DNA of 64,000 bases, taken from NCBI GenBank assembly GCA_023101725.1, contig JALJCO010010469.1, positions 1-64,000 of the forward strand, written 5' to 3'. The position numbers and the translations under genes were made by a program. Source of the stretch: Atherinomorus stipes (taxonomy: Eukaryota > Chordata > Actinopteri > Atheriniformes > Atherinidae). Position 1 is the stretch's first letter; the number at the start of each line of letters is the position of its first letter. Under the pieces are notes generated by a model. That model saw nothing but the letters and a program-made list of their open reading frames with translations, was not told the origin of the DNA and did no database searches. Shown here piece by piece: positions 34,248 through 46,000 of the stretch.

Positions 34248-34550
34248 CCCTCCTCCTCTCCCCCTTCATCCACTCCCTTCTCTCTGCTCCATGGACTTCC
34301 CAAGGCAAACAGCTGTCATCAAGCCAAACACGGTATATGCATGCAGAATCCAACACCATGATGTCATGCAGGAGTGTGATTGGTGCAGAGGCCGGCCGCT
34401 GTCATCGTGTAGAATAAAGTCGTATCAAAACGTGACAGACCTGATTTGTGACTGGATGACCTCAGTGTGCAGCTTGTTGGTATTTCTGACATTTTCCCCA
34501 AGATGGCGCCAAAAATGACGTTTGATGGAGCGTTGAGGGATTAAAGATCA
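32447..34550. other. Upstream of c1qtnf7: mostly unique sequence, (CT)n at 34208-34244
   Basis: No transposon ends recognised. A 5' non-coding exon or promoter of c1qtnf7 could lie here or further right, but none could be identified. Antisense-looking short ORFs at 33141-33548 show no similarity I know. Confidence 0.4.
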
Positions 34551-34555
34551 GACGC

Positions 34556-35044
34556 AGTTGTACTTGAAAGTTTACGTCCCCTCCCAATAAAGACGGAAAA
34601 AAATCAGCTGTCGGTGAAATTAGCTGAAATTGATAAAAGTAATAATAAATAAAAATTATATGAAAATCATGACATTGATCTGATTTGTGGTTCTAATGAA
34701 GTATTGAAAACAAACAAAAAGTAAAACAAGTAAACAAGCATGATGGGGGAAACACAATCAGGTGTTTCTGTAACGCCCAATCAGACGTCTGCACCTGTTG
34801 ACAGGTATGTTGGTCCATGTTCATCAGCAAGGTGCTCTAATTTGTCTGGGACAGTTTTTAGTTTTTTATTTTATTTTATTATTATTATTTTTTCAACCAC
34901 AATCAAAATCTATATTTTATTTTAGTAAATCATAATTTGGTAAATTTTTATTTATCATTACTTTTTCAGTTTCTTCTTGAGTTATTATCATGAATTTAGC
35001 CTTTTCTTTGATGGGAGGGGATGTAAACTTTCAAGCGCAACTAT
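34556..35044. mobile_element. Miniature transposon, variant of family A
   Basis: Inverted ends AGTTGTACTTGAAAGTTTAC and, reversed, AGTTGCGCTTGAAAGTTTAC. The interior shares caggtgtttctgtaacg and caggtatgttggtccatg with 56700-57155, although the termini differ from the other family A copies. Confidence 0.75.
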
Positions 35045-35427
35045 AAGTTCACTTGTTCAATTACTTGTTTAGACAAATCAGCCAATCACATGGCAGCAAC
35101 TCAACACGCATAGTCATGCAGACGTGGTGAAGACGACTGAGGAAGTTCAAACTGACAACAAGAATGAGGAAGAAGGAGGTTTTACTGTCGTCCTAAAAGT
35201 TTCACACCTTCCCATTAAAGAAAAGTCAAACTTTACAAAAAGTTTTTCAAATAATAAGAAACTAAAAAAACTACAAATTAATTAGATTTACTAGTGAAAT
35301 AAAATACTGTTTCTGAATTGTGGCTGAAAATAATAATAATGACGTGCTTAAAACCATTCCTCACATCACACTGCTCACGTTTGGACATCAAACGACGATG
35401 ATGATTCCCAACGTGAAAAGTTATTGA

Positions 35428-36033
35428 GTAGGGATGCACAATATTGAAATTTTGGCCGATATCCCATATGCCGATATTTTAAAACTAATGTGCCCGATAA
35501 CCAACATCAATACCGATATTAAAGCTGAAAAAAATAAGCAGTCATTGCAAATATCAGTTTTGTTATCCATTTCCGACACTTTAAAAAATAGGGGTAGGAA
35601 AAATATTGATACACTGAAATATCGTGATATTTTCATATGCCAATATCAAATTCATATTTAAAAGCGTGGTATCGATCTATTTTATTTAGAAAATCTTGCT
35701 AAATTTCATCGTTCTGTTAAAAACTCTCACAGTATTTTGCGAATTCTTGCGAGATTTCGTTAGTAAGATAGATCAATACTGCGTTTTTAAATGTCAATAT
35801 GATATCAGCATATGAAAATATCGCGATATTTCAGTGTTTCAATATTTTTCCCACCCCTAGTCTTTAGAAGTTGTAAAGTCTGTAAAAAATAAGTTTTTGC
35901 TTCTGTTTTTTAGACTTTAGAAACAGCGGGCTGATTGGTTAAATATCGGTGGAGTGGCCGATGTCTGATATTCAGTTTTAAGGCTGATATAGGCCGATAC
36001 AGATAGGGGGCCGATTATACCGCGCATCCCTAT
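35428..36033. mobile_element. hAT-like CGATAT-rich element (copy 3, complete-looking)
   Basis: Begins TAGGGATGCACAATATTGAA and ends ATTATACCGCGCATCCCTA, with many CGATAT motifs. No clear target duplication. Confidence 0.65.
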
Positions 36034-36286
36034 TATATTTGATGTTGTATACCCACTTTTCTTTTAAACTAGCAGTTTCAGCTGAAGGTTTCACCCACAC
36101 GATTCTACTAAAATACTCTACATTAATTACATAATATCACAATCTGTAAATTTAATCCTGAAGTTGAATGCCGAACTTTTTCTGACTTCTTTCTTTGTTT
36201 TAGGACTGTTTGTGCTAAATAAAACCCAGATAGGAGCTGCAGGAAGGAATAACATGCAGCCAAAGTGTGTCCAAACAGAATGGGTC

Positions 36287-36292
36287 TTTATT
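36287..36292 (-). terminator. Candidate cpeb2 polyadenylation signal AATAAA
   Basis: Canonical hexamer on the minus strand, followed by TG-rich sequence (TGTTTGGACACACTTTGG). It sits at the left limit of the transposon-poor block, before hAT-like sequence at 35428-36033. Other AATAAA hexamers occur further right, so alternative ends are possible. Confidence 0.5.
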
Positions 36293-38059
36293 CAGGAAGT
36301 GAAAGAAAAAAAAAAAGTTGTAATCAACACCCCATTTAAATACAAAACCAACAAAAATAAAAATAAACATGATATTCATTTTGCATATCAAAGAACCATT
36401 CAGTAGTAATTACAATCCAAACACCTCATAAACCACTTTTGTGAATCTATACACAAACTCTGATTTAGAAATTAGTCACTTTAACAATAAAATTACAGTT
36501 ATTTAGCTTTAGAAATAATCCAACTCAAAATAATATCTTAGCAATTAGCATCTTAAATGATATATTGTGTGTTTTCACATAAAAATACAAAATAATACCA
36601 GTGACATTTAAATATGAAAAATTATTCCAAGAATTTTGCTACTATTAAACGAAATAAAGATGCGGGATAAAACAAGATGAAAGGAAATAGAAATATGCAT
36701 GAAAAAGTCTCTCCTTTAGTTAGCAAAACACTATCCAAAATAACTACAATCATTTACATCAGTACAAAGATATCTGGATTTAAAAATACTTGCAATGAAA
36801 AAACGGGGTTTCTTTTTTTCTGACAGTAAAAAATGACACTGTGGATCAGAAATCTGCAAAATATGCAATGAAAAAAATAAATCTGCATTAAAAAGGTTTA
36901 CACTGTAGTTCTTACTTTTTATACAAACATTAGAAACAGTATTGCACATCACAACACAGATTCGAGGTTAGTCAGCCTTTCAAAATGTGTTATATTCAAG
37001 TTTCAGAGCATCTACGAGGACAGGCAGCCGGGGCCTCGATGCGACGGGGGAGAATCTCAAGTGTCTTCCCAGAATGAAATAAAACCTTCATGTTTCCTTC
37101 CTTCAAATGAAACTTGTCATGTGTACCAAAAGAAGAATCAACTGTGTATCAAAAAACTTCAATGATGCCACTTCTGACATGATTCTTTGTCTGTGAACAG
37201 AACTTTTTGGACATAATTCGGGGGAAATAAATCGGAATATTTGTCCTATTTAAATAGAAAAATACAATCAAAATCAAATAGTCTTTTTTTTGTCTACAAA
37301 AATAGTGAAATAAATATGATTTTTACAAAAACAAGGACACATACAGAACAAAGTAACAGTGTTTAACATAGAAAATAGAACCTCACAAAAACAGCACGAG
37401 TCAAGTGTTACAGGTGACGATATTCAAACATCATCAGACGCCATGAGAATTAAAGCCACGAGGGGGGAGAGAGGGGGGAGGGACGCAGCGGGAGCCTGCA
37501 ACGCCGGTCTGACTCCCGGTCCTCGCCACCGCCCCCCCGTTACATCAGAATATATTAGAAAATATCAGATTGTTGCTCTACTCACACACAACAAGGATAA
37601 CTTAAGACCACTGCTTCACGCTACATCTTAAATACGTAATCTTGCAAAAATAAAATTTAATAAATCATCTATACATTTATAAATAGGTGGTGCACACATC
37701 TGCACGAAGACGGAGGGAGGCGGGAAAAGAAACGGGGCAAGGTTATACAAAAGTAGTGCATAAGATATTCATCAGAAACATAGCGGGGGGCCGGCGATGG
37801 GGGGGTAGCTGACACAAACGATCTCAAATAAAAACGGAGCCGGCTTTAAGAAAAGAAGCTTAAGTTTCCATCCCGGGAAGGTTTTATAACAGCACACACC
37901 GGGGGGGGCGTGGAGCACGACACGAGAGCGACACACTTGTACGGTACCGAACGGACGGCCGGGCTGCCGTCCTCACACCAAGATTGTCCCCAAACGGTTT
38001 GTCCCCAAACTGAGAGTCGTTCTAGAACCAAACAAACGGTATTCAAACAACGAGAAAGG

Positions 38060-39268
38060 AGGCCGACCGCCATCTTCCTCACGGTCAGAGCGAGAAAGGA
38101 GGCCGACCGCCATCTTCCTCATCGTCAGAGCGAGAAAGGAGGCCGACCGCCATCTTCCTCACGGTCAGAGCGAGAAAGGAGGCCGACCGCCATCTTCCTC
38201 ACGGTCATCACGGTCAGAGCGAGAAGGAGGCCGACCGCCATCTTCCTCATCCTCAGAGCGAGAAAGGAGGCCGACCGCCATCTTCCTCACGGTCAGAGCG
38301 AGAAGGAGGCCGACCGCCATCTTCCTCATCCTCAGAGCGAGAAAGGAGGCCGACCGCCATCTTCCTCATCGTAAGAGCGAGAAGGAGGCCGACCGCCATC
38401 TTCCTCATCGTCAGAGCGAGAAGGAGGCCGACCGCCATCTTCCTCATCGTCAGAGCGAGAATGAGGAAGACCGCCATCTTCCTCATCCTCAGAGCGAGAA
38501 AGGAGGCCGACCGCCATCTTCCTCATCGTAAGAGCGAGAAGGAGGCCGACCGCCATCTTCCTCATCGTCAGAGCGAGAAAGGAGGCCGACCGCCATTTTC
38601 CTCATCCTCAGAGCGAGAAAGGAGGCCGACCGCCATCTTCCTCATCGTAAGAGCGAGAAGGAGGCCGACCGCCATCTTCCTCGTCGTCAGAGCGAGAAAG
38701 GAGGCCGACCGCCATCTTCCTCATCCTCAGAGCGAGAAAGGAGGCCGACCGCCATCTTCCTCATCGTCAGAGCCAGGAGGCCGACCGCCATCTTCCTCGT
38801 CGTCAGAGCGAGAAAGGAGGCCGACCGCCATCTTCCTCGTCGTCAGAGCGAGAAAGGAGGCCGACCGCCATTTTCCTCATCGACAGAGCGAGAAAGGAGG
38901 CCGACCGCCATTTTCCTCGTCGTCAGAGCGAGAAAGGAGGCCGACCGCCATCTTCCTCGTCGTCAGAGCGAGAAAGGAGGCCGACCGCCATCTTCCTCGT
39001 CGTCAGAGCGAGAAAGGAGGCCGACCGCCATCTTCCTCATCGTCAGAGCGAGAAAGAGCGAGAAAGGAGGCTGACCGCCATCTTCCTCATCGTCAGAGCG
39101 AGAAAGGAGGCCGACCGCCATCTTCCTCGTCGTCAGAGCGAGAAAGGAGGCCGACCGCCATCTTCCTCGTCGTCAGAGCGAGAAAGGAGGCAGACCGCCA
39201 TCTTCCTCATCGTCAGAGCGAGAAAGGAGGCCGACCGCCATCTTCCTCGTCGTCAGAGCGAGAAAGGA
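38060..39268. repeat. 40-bp minisatellite, about 30 copies, in the putative cpeb2 3' UTR
   Basis: Unit of 39-40 bp with core GAGGCCGACCGCCATCTTCC. In the mRNA sense each unit carries AAGATGGCGGTCGG. Variation is mainly AAAGG or AAGG and the tail ATCGTC, GTCGTC or ATCCTC. Long plus-strand ORFs here arise because the unit lacks stops in all frames; they are not genes. Confidence 0.95.
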
Positions 39269-40751
39269 GACGCAGAGACGCTCCGTCACTTCAGCAGATT
39301 CACGGATCTGCAGCCACGTAAAATTCTAAAATAAGTAAATCTAACGGAGAGAAGTTTCCGTCTTTTAGAGTCCTGCGTTATAAGATCAACCTTTGGAACG
39401 ACACAACGATGCGAGGGAGGAAGGGCGAAGGCATGTTGTCAGACTCTCCTCTTTTCATCTGTTGGTAATTAAACTAGAGCCTAAGTCTACGCTAACGACA
39501 GTCACACGGCACATGGACGACACGAACACAAACCACTGAACACCACTCTGCTTTTCAACAGCTTTTTTTTGTCTTTTTGTCACCAAACGCTGGCGTCCAC
39601 TAAGTCTACGGTTCAACCAGAATCACTTTTTGTATCGATAGAATGTAAACGGATCAAACAACAGAGAAACATCGATGCATGCAAGTTTACATATGACGTC
39701 GTTTTATTTATTCAGCTTCATCTGATCTTTTTTTTTCCTTCTTAGGCTTCCGTAATTGATCATGCTACTCACTAAAAAAATTTAGACTTGCCTAAGTTTG
39801 ATTTCAGTGGTTTGCCTTTTTTTGTTTGCTTTCCTCACACCTATCCTGCATGCTATTTATCGTAGCTAAGCCTATCATGTTTACATGCACTCTAACTCTT
39901 TCTATGGCAATGGGGGCCATAAGTGGTCAAGTGCATACTGCATTTAATTTTACATGATTCGGGTTTATAAATGGCATTAAATATACCTACACATCTATTC
40001 ATATATATGTAAATATAGCAGCAAAGCTCCTAAAGTAGCTTGTTAAGTATAAATGTTGAATACAGTTTGCGGAACCAGATTTTTGTATTTTGAGGTATCA
40101 CTCTACAGGTCAGCATGAGCGCAAAAAAATAACCTTTTTACTTTAATAAACTCTCTAAAAAGATTAAAAATAAAGAGAAGAAAAAGAAGGGTTGTTTCGT
40201 GGCAGATAATGTGTCAATTTGTACACTTTCTATGGGATTTGCTACCTTTGGTTAATGACCTGCGGCAGGCGTCGACATTAGAGAATCAAGGTTTTCCCGG
40301 AAAAGTGTGCACTGAACGCACCGTGTGGTTGCTAGCAGCAGACAGACAGACAGACAAGCTGCCCCCATGCAAAAACATTCCTGCATCTACTTTAAATCTC
40401 ACATACAAAAATAATAATGATAATAATAATAATAATAATAATAACCATAATAATAATAAAAAAAGCTACAAAAATCAATCTCTTTTTAAATCTTCTCTTA
40501 GAAAAGATGAAAGTACCACAAAAGAGTTGTAGAGTTGTCAGAGCCTGAGATGTGAGGGGGGTTTTGGTGAAAAACTGAGGCTTGTGGTGTTTGGCTGCTA
40601 CAAAAGATATATAGCTATATATATTGTGTATATACTGTATAGTGTTATGCACTTGATTATACTGATAGCTTAGGTAAGCAGGAGAGGCAGAGCTCTGTTT
40701 TCCTGTTAGCCGGGGTTTTGTTTCCCTTTGCTCTGACGTGCCGTCACATCT
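39269..40751 (-). other. cpeb2 3' UTR, stop-proximal part
   Basis: Unique AT-rich sequence with TATTTACATATATATG-type AU-rich stretches in the mRNA sense (about 40000) and (TAA)n at 40410-40460. No transposon recognised. Confidence 0.45.
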
Positions 40752-42495
40752 CTAGTTCCAGCGGAAGTGAATCTGGCGGGGGCGGTCGGCGCCCTCCTTG
40801 ACCAGCGGCTTGTGGAACTCGCGTCCTGCCCGGGAGTGGATGTTGGCCCAGCAGAACTCGCAGTAGTACTGAAGACAGGTGACGTTGGCGCAGAAAAACG
40901 GGGCGAATTTCCCCCCGCAGCGCGCCCCCTGGCACTCGTCGCACAGCTGGTCGTCCAGGACGTACGGCTTCACCTCCACCTGCAAACGCAAACACAAACG
41001 GCTGATGAGGAGGCCCGGTGGACCGAGCCAGGACGGCTGCGTCAGATGCTACACGGCAAAAACTCAAAATTATACCAACTATATTCGTCTAAGTTCTAGT
41101 CCAAATATCTCATCACACTCAAAATAAGACAAAATGACCTGAAGAGAAACATTTCAGTCTTCAAACATATGATCTTGTTTTAAGGCGATGCATCTTATTT
41201 CAAGAAATCTTATCAAGAAAATTTAGCTTGTTCTATTGCCCGATTTTTTTTTTTTGCTTATTACAAGCAAAAAAAATCTTGGCCACTCTTAAAGTAAGTA
41301 AAAAAAAAAGTTTTTTTTCTCAAAAAAATTCTGCCAATAGAACAAGCAAAATTTTCTTGATAACATTTCTTGAAATAAGATGCATGGCCTTAAAACAAGA
41401 TCATGTATCTCACTGAAATGTTTCTCTTTTGGTCATTTCTATAGCTGTCAAACGATTAATTTTTTTTAATTGCGATTAATCGCAGAAGCTTCATAGTTAA
41501 CTGTGATTAATCGTGGTTTGAATTGCATGTGTACTAATCTGTTATTTTCCGTAGAAAGGCAGTTTTAAGCCCATAATGTAGTATATTTTACCATGGTCTT
41601 CATTGGGAATCAAATGAACAAATAGAATTTTTTTATTTAAAAAAGCGCATATAGACCAATTTCCAAATATTAGGCTGATTAAAGCAATGCGGTGCTTACT
41701 TTGAGAGATTAAATATATCAGGCCACTCTAATAAGCTACTTTAAAATAAAGAATAGCACCATTCGAAAAAAATCATAAAATTTCTAGCTGGAAATAACAG
41801 CAATCAAATGATATGTATGACTGGTAGGACATTTCTGTCTCACTTATGACAAACAGAACAGTGTACAGCAGGGTTTCTCCGCCATCACTTTTTTACAGCT
41901 TCATAACATGGCCACAGGGGCTGACCACAGGGTAGTCAAAGGGACAAAATGTGAAATGCGATTAAAAAATTCATTGTGTTATGGATTCTTTTTAACTAAT
42001 CGCAATTAATGCAGCCCTAGTAATTTTGTCATATATTGAGTGTGATGAGATATTCTGACTAGAAATGAGGAAAATATACTTGGTAAAAGTTTAGTTTTTG
42101 CAGTGTGAAAGAAGGAGACACTGCAAAAAAATCAAAATCTTACCAAGTATATTTATCTAGTTTCTAGTGAAAAATCTCATCACACTCAAAGTAAGTGAAA
42201 ATGACTAAGAGAAACATTTCTTGGTTTTAGACAATGCATCTGAAATATCTGATGTGAAACTGTTTTGAAAAAATCTTGTTTTGAGTCGTATGTAGATTGG
42301 AACAAACTTATTATGAGCTGCAAAAGATAGATAGATAGATACAGTAGATAGATTGATAAATAGATAGATTGATAAATAGATAAATAGATAGATACAGTAG
42401 ATAGATACGATAGATAGATACGATACAGTAGATAGAGTAGACAGATACGATAGAGTAGATAGATATATACGACAGATAGATAGATAGATATATAC

Positions 42496-42540
<45 letters not shown>

Positions 42541-43006
42541 GTACAGTAGATAGATACATAGATAGATACAGTAGATAGATCGATAGATACAGTAGATAGA
42601 TACAATAGATAGATACGACAGATAGATAGATAGATACGATAGATAGATAGATACAGTAGATAGATAGATAGATACAATAGATATAAACGACAGATAGATA
42701 TATACGATAGATAGATACGATAAATAGATAGATAGATAGATAGATACAATAGATATATACGACAGATAGATAGATCGATATATACGATAGATAGATAGAT
42801 ACAGTAGATAGATAGATAGATAGATACAGTAGATAGATAGATAGATAGATACAGTAGATAGATACGATAGATAGAGTAGATAGATAGATAGATACAGTAG
42901 ATAGATAGATAGATACAATAGATATATATGACAGATAGATACGATAGATAGATACGATAAATAGATAGATACAGTAGATAGATACATAGATAGATAGATA
43001 CGATAC

Positions 43007-43037
<31 letters not shown>

Positions 43038-46000
43038 GATAGGTAGATATATATACGCTGTCTTATTTCATATCAATAGATTTTTCCATTGTTCCATTGG
43101 CAGATTTTTTTGCTTCTTATAAAAAATGTTAATTTTGTTGTTGTTAATTTCAGAGAGGCCTTTTTCCAGTGCATGGTGGGAATTGACCTATGGCTAAACC
43201 ACGCCCCCAAACGCGATGAGCCAATCACAGTGCGCCCAGCTTTCCCATACACTCGGACATTCTCTGCTTGAACGTCCATTGAAATGCATTGAAGTTAGTC
43301 CGTTTTTATGTGTTGTTTTTAGTTTAAAATGGTCAAACAGTGTGCATGGGGTACATGCACCTCTGACACTAGGTATCCTGAGAGGCTGGGTGACAGGGCG
43401 TATTTTTTTGCCTTTTACCAAGTCACATCAAGCCAAAGTTATGCGGCAGACCACAACATCAACTGAACGTGGATAAAATGAACAAGGATGTCTACATCTA
43501 TTCTAAGGTAAGGCAACATCGTATTTGAGGAAACATGTTGTCACTTTGCTGGAAAGAAATATGAAGTTACCTTCCCTAACGTTAGTTTAAGTTGGCTAAC
43601 GCTAGCTAAACATGCTAGTTTTGGTACGTGTTAACGGTACATAAGACGCTGTCGTGTAGTACAGGTGTGGTGTAGTAACGTCGATAACGACACGCCTCTG
43701 GCTTCCAAGCTGCAGCCAGACTGCTCCGCTTCTGTGGCTGTTTGATCAGTTTTTGTCAGATGATCACTTTTTGGCACAACAGCAGCAGCCGTGCAGCAGT
43801 TTGTGCAAGAAACTGAGGGAGCGACACGAGTCACATCCAGAGATTCACAGGCTGATTTCTACTCCCAGTTTAAGACTTCTGAACAATTTCTTTTTGTTTG
43901 TTTGTATTGTTTTTATGTTTTTTAATTTATCTCGTCATGGTCTCTCTGTCTGATCACGCGTCTGTTGTCCGTGTTGACAGCTGTCATCTCCCGAAATGTC
44001 ACATAGCGCCTGTCACCGAATGTTGTTTGTCCGAGTGAGTGGAGGGGGCGTGGCTTAGCCATAGGTCAATTGTTGGGGATGGTGAAGCCGTACCCGTTTA
44101 TCGATGTCGCCATGCTGCAGCTGGACGAATCTCGCACTGATGGCAGCGATGTAGCTCTGCTGATTGGAGAAGGCCACTCGTCCCGCCCCTTTGGGGTACT
44201 TGAGCTCTGGATCGGTATCAATGCCGGCGTAGCACACTCCACCGTAGAGGCGATCCATGATCATGGCCAGCTCAACTGATCAAGGAGTGAGAGAAGGTGG
44301 AGATGTTACATAACAGGATAAGAAGCAGAGATGGAGTTCTGAAAATGAATGAACCTGTTAACTTCAGTTCTGGCCACGCCCCCACCACACCTCCAATCAC
44401 CTGGGGAGTCTCTTATACCTGCCTCACCCACTCAGCTGTTTGTCTCTCCACCCTGCCCTCCCTATCCCTGTCATCATTCATCCTCCCCTATCCATCTATT
44501 CTATCCTTCTTTAATCACTCTATGCTTCCATCCCTCATGCATTCATCCGTCCTCCCACATCAGCACCACACCCCCCATGCACGTGTGCAATGCCATTGCA
44601 CCAAAAAGGTACTAGCTGATTCACTAACAGTGTGCAATTAGGGTCGCGTCTTTCAGAGGTGCACAACAGTGTGTCTGCATCCAGGTAGCACGTCTGCTGC
44701 AATGAATGTGCAGTGGGGTTGTCAAAAATATCGATAGTCCGAAAAGTATCGATACTGAAACGCCGTATCCATAATGATACTATTTTGCCTGTTTGGAAGT
44801 ATTTCACATGCAGCAGACAAGGAATGTGAAATACTTCCAAACAGGCTGGAAAAGCGAAAGACGCAGACATGTCTGTGTGCAAACAGTGCGTCAAAGCGGT
44901 CGCAACGAAGTCCAGCAGCACAGCAAACCTGGCGAAACATCTTAAGGACCGACATCCTGGCCTTCATGATGAATTCATACAGGTTAGTTACTTAAAGCTC
45001 CGTTTATTATGTAACTTTAAAAACACGTTATTAGTGACGGTTAGCGCTGCTGCTAGTCCGCATCTCCCAACCTGGACCTTGTTTCAGGAATACGTGTATT
45101 AACTCAGCAGTAACATTTCTGTGTCACTCTAATTTCTTCGGATATTATTCACATTTCTCGCCGTCTGTGTATGATCGCTGTATAATGCGGGTGAAGGAGG
45201 CAGCGGGGGGGGGGGGGGGGGGGGGGGGGGGTCTCTATGTAACATTATCTGCAGCAGAACTTCATTTCAACGATACTTTTAAGACCAATGAACGAACGAG
45301 TACTGCTGTCCTGTTCAGAACTGGTCGCTGTCTATTTGCATAGTTTAATACCTCAAAATATTGTTCTAATTATTTTTGTGTGTTTACCTCAAACCAAAAA
45401 TGGCGTCATTGTTGCTATTATTATTATAATTTATTGTTATTATCATTATTACTATTATTATTGTAATTATTATTATTATAGTTTGCATAAAGTCAAAACC
45501 AGGTTTTTTTTCACTACCTCAGAAAAAATGTTTGTTTATTTTTTTTACTATTGTTACTTATAGATTTTTGGATGTTTTACATCTAAATAAAATAATACCT
45601 CAGACAACCTTGAAATATTGTCAAATTGCATTATATTTGGGTATTTTTATTTGCATTTATTTGCACATTTATTCAACTAGCATAAGATTTTCAAGTTTAT
45701 ACAAACATTTCTTATGCTTTGAAGTATTTGTCCCTTTTTTTGTCCCCTGTAGTATCAAAAACAATATCAAGTATCAAATATTTTTTTAGATAGATACATT
45801 TTAGTATGGTGACAACCCTAAATGCGCAGTGTGGGGTGTTTACATGCAGTTGTGGGTGATGGGAGGAGAAAATGTAAATATAATAATTCAGCACTCGCAA
45901 AGACGCAGTTTTTTGCATCTACATTTAGTACATCTGAAATGCAGGTGCAAACTGGCAGCTCTGCAGTTTCTGAGGGGGGCGATGTCGGACACATGACTGG

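Larger units (their letters stand above)
36265..40751 (-). other. cpeb2: Probable cpeb2 3' UTR (about 4.5 kb)
   Basis: AT-rich, largely unique sequence directly after the cpeb2 stop. No transposon ends or LINE/SINE pieces were recognised here, in contrast to both flanks. It contains one large minisatellite (38060-39268) and a short (TAA)n tract (40410-40460). A sense-strand AATAAA at 36287-36292 is a plausible end. Long 3' UTRs are usual for CPEB genes. The extent is inferred. Confidence 0.55.

Noticed and set aside
38461..39321. 286-residue plus-strand ORF (and antisense ORFs) with Arg/Ser/Glu repeats
   Set aside because: Produced by the stop-free 40-bp minisatellite; the unit length is not a multiple of three, so the peptide cycles through frames. 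Antisense to the cpeb2 3' UTR.
39800..40120. miRNA target or PUF sites in the cpeb2 3' UTR
   Set aside because: A TACCTCA hexamer/heptamer near 40093 and AU-rich stretches exist, but single short matches are not evidence.
42205..43008. 267-residue minus-strand ORF rich in Tyr, Leu, Ser and Ile
   Set aside because: Translation of the GATA tetranucleotide array.
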